Source: Acidobacteriota bacterium (GTDB taxonomy: Bacteria; Acidobacteriota; Thermoanaerobaculia; UBA5066). From it: DNA of 6,335 nt. The translations under genes and the position numbers were made by a program. Under the pieces are notes generated by a model. The model had not been told where the DNA came from. It saw only the letters and a list, made by a program, of their open reading frames with translations, and did not search any database. Positions 5,580 to 6,335 of the stretch are shown here, one piece after another. Each line of letters starts with the position of its first letter. The stretch's first letter is position 1. The stretch is from contig JAEUQS010000823.1 in the NCBI GenBank assembly GCA_016789625.1, positions 1-6,335 on the forward strand. The letters are read 5' to 3'.

Positions 5580-6271
5580 GGAGCGTTCCTTTCGGTTTCC
5601 TGTTGATTGGCAATTCGTGTCGGAAGGTGCAGTCCGCATTCGGTCTTCGGGGCGCCGCGCCAGCGGCCGGCCCGTGGGTCTTCGCCGGGCAGCACCGGGG
5701 TCGTGCAGGGAAGGCAGCCGATGCTTTCGTAGCCGCGGTCGTGGAGCGGGTTCGTGGGCACACCGTGCCGGGTGACGTAGGACGCGACGTCCGCTGCCGT
5801 CCAGGCCGCGAGGGGGTTGACCTTCACGAGGCCGTGGCGCTCGTCGCGTTCCACCTGGGCCGCGTTCGCGCGCTCCCTCGTCTGCTCCCGCCTTATCGCC
5901 GTGACCCAGGCATCCAGACCCGCGAGCGCGCGGCCGAGAGGGACCAACTTGCGAAGCTCGCAGCACCGGTCCGGCTGCCGGGCCCAGAGCGATTCGCCTT
6001 CCGCTTCCGCCTGCTGTTCGATCGTCTGACCGGGACGCACGGCCTCGATCGGAATTCCCGTGCGTTCCTCCAGCCTTCGCCACAGTGCGTACGTCTCGGG
6101 AAGCAGGAGCCCCGTGTCGAGCGTGAAGACCCGGATGGGAAGGCTCGCCCGGGCGATCATGTCGAGGAGCACGCAACCCTCGCGGCCGAAGCCGAGAGCG
6201 AGCGCGATGCGCGGCGCGAAACGCCGGGCCGCCTCCTCGAGGACCTCGTCGGGCGATCTGTCGACAGACAA
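5576..6271 (-). CDS. cysH: [4Fe-4S] adenylylsulfate / phosphoadenylylsulfate reductase
   Basis: CysH reduces APS (and in some bacteria also PAPS) to sulfite with thioredoxin or glutathione as electron source. The 231-residue protein shows the PP-loop nucleotide-binding region L-G-F-G-R-E-G at 26-32 and F-T-L-D-T-G at 49-54. The four cluster cysteines of the assimilatory APS-reductase type are present as C103-C104 and C186-x2-C189, and the catalytic C212 lies in K-T-E-C-G-L-H. The cluster cysteines favour APS as substrate, although Bacillus-type cluster enzymes take both. The start is TTG at 6271. It is the only ATG, GTG or TTG in frame between the in-frame stop at 6332-6334 and the conserved domain, and a purine-rich GGAGAAGGGA lies just upstream. 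The PP-loop reads A-L-G-F-G rather than the frequent S-S-F-G. It is the first gene of the operon visible, and its stop overlaps sat-cysC by 4 bases. Confidence 0.94.
   Translation of the reverse strand: MSVDRSPDEVLEEAARRFAPRIALALGFGREGCVLLDMIARASLPIRVFTLDTGLLLPETYALWRRLEERTGIPIEAVRPGQTIEQQAEAEGESLWARQPDRCCELRKLVPLGRALAGLDAWVTAIRREQTRERANAAQVERDERHGLVKVNPLAAWTAADVASYVTRHGVPTNPLHDRGYESIGCLPCTTPVLPGEDPRAGRWRGAPKTECGLHLPTRIANQQETERNAP
6257..6268. repeat. 12-bp perfect palindrome directly after the cysH start codon
   Basis: TCTGTCGACAGA reads the same on both strands and occupies codons 2-5 of cysH, one base behind the TTG. A palindrome of this length at the start of the first visible gene could be an operator half-site pair or a small mRNA hairpin near the ribosome binding site. 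It may also be chance in coding sequence; no second copy was noticed in the window. Confidence 0.5.
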
Positions 6272-6335
6272 GACAATTCCCTTCTCCGCCGCCCTGAGGC
6301 TGCGGACGCGCGATACACAGTCACAGTCGGATCAC
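6272..6335 (-). other. Upstream region of cysH, possible operon leader
   Basis: These 64 bases precede the TTG start of cysH. The stretch holds a ribosome binding region (GGAGAAGGGA, about 6278-6287), a hexamer repeated twice in tandem (ACAGTC at 6317-6322 and 6323-6328, plus-strand reading), and an in-frame stop at 6332-6334. No convincing -35/-10 promoter pair can be read because too little sequence is available. The operon may start just beyond the right edge, or cysH may follow another gene. Confidence 0.35.

Noticed and set aside
4014..5606. Open plus-strand frame of 530 codons opposite sat-cysC
   Set aside because: Same cause: a low-complexity Arg/Glu/Ala-rich shadow of a well-supported minus-strand gene.
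5580..6176. An N-terminal extension of Sat-CysC by 199 codons
   Set aside because: It would lie wholly over cysH in another frame. The ATG at 5579 has a good ribosome binding site, a 4-base overlap and starts just ahead of the conserved Sat domain.
6272..6335. Possible promoter upstream of cysH
   Set aside because: A TAT-containing stretch is present, but no paired -35 can be seen and the window ends too soon to judge.
1..6335. Defence system, prophage, transposon or CRISPR content
   Set aside because: Every gene fits sulfate assimilation or sulfur transfer. There are no transposase, integrase, nuclease or spacer-repeat patterns, and the JAMM protein sits with a sulfur carrier rather than with defence-type ubiquitin-like conjugation genes.

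Overview
All seven genes lie on the minus strand, so transcription runs from the right edge of the window (position 6335) to the left edge (position 1). Coding sequence fills almost the whole window. The DNA is very GC-rich, with a strong G/C bias at third codon positions, and GTG and TTG starts are used. This suggests a high-GC bacterium, for example one from the Acidobacteriota, Myxococcota or a related soil/sediment lineage. The sequence alone does not fix the phylum.

The genes form one tightly packed sulfur-assimilation operon. In transcription order they are: an iron-sulfur APS/PAPS reductase (cysH, 5576-6271, TTG start); a fused ATP sulfurylase-APS kinase (sat-cysC, 3756-5579); a precorrin-2 dehydrogenase/ferrochelatase-type protein (3190-3759); uroporphyrinogen-III C-methyltransferase (2420-3193); a ferredoxin-type siroheme sulfite/nitrite reductase (613-2433); a JAMM/MPN+ zinc metallopeptidase (137-616); and the first 36 codons of a MoaD/ThiS-like ubiquitin-fold sulfur carrier (1-109, cut by the window edge). 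Four of the six junctions are 4-base stop/start overlaps (ATGA or GTGA). One is a 14-base overlap, and only the last junction has a gap (27 bases). Translational coupling along one mRNA is therefore likely.

The parts fit together as a pathway. Sat makes APS from sulfate, CysC can phosphorylate it to PAPS, CysH reduces APS and/or PAPS to sulfite, and the siroheme enzyme reduces sulfite to sulfide. The two tetrapyrrole genes make siroheme from uroporphyrinogen III, so the operon supplies the cofactor for its own reductase. The JAMM peptidase and sulfur carrier at the end suggest that the sulfide, or the amino acid built from it, is handled on a carrier-protein thiocarboxylate. Precedents are the CysO/Mec/CysM cysteine route of Mycobacterium and the HcyS/HcyD homocysteine route of Wolinella. 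The deciding partner genes (E1-like activator, CysM-like or MetY-like enzyme) would lie beyond the left edge.

The oddities most worth a look are: two overlapping GAAA-loop hairpins exactly in the linker of the Sat-CysC fusion; a perfect 12-bp tandem duplication that copies the stop/start overlap between the two siroheme genes; and a 12-bp palindrome right behind the TTG start of cysH. No RNA genes, mobile elements, CRISPR arrays or terminators were recognised.
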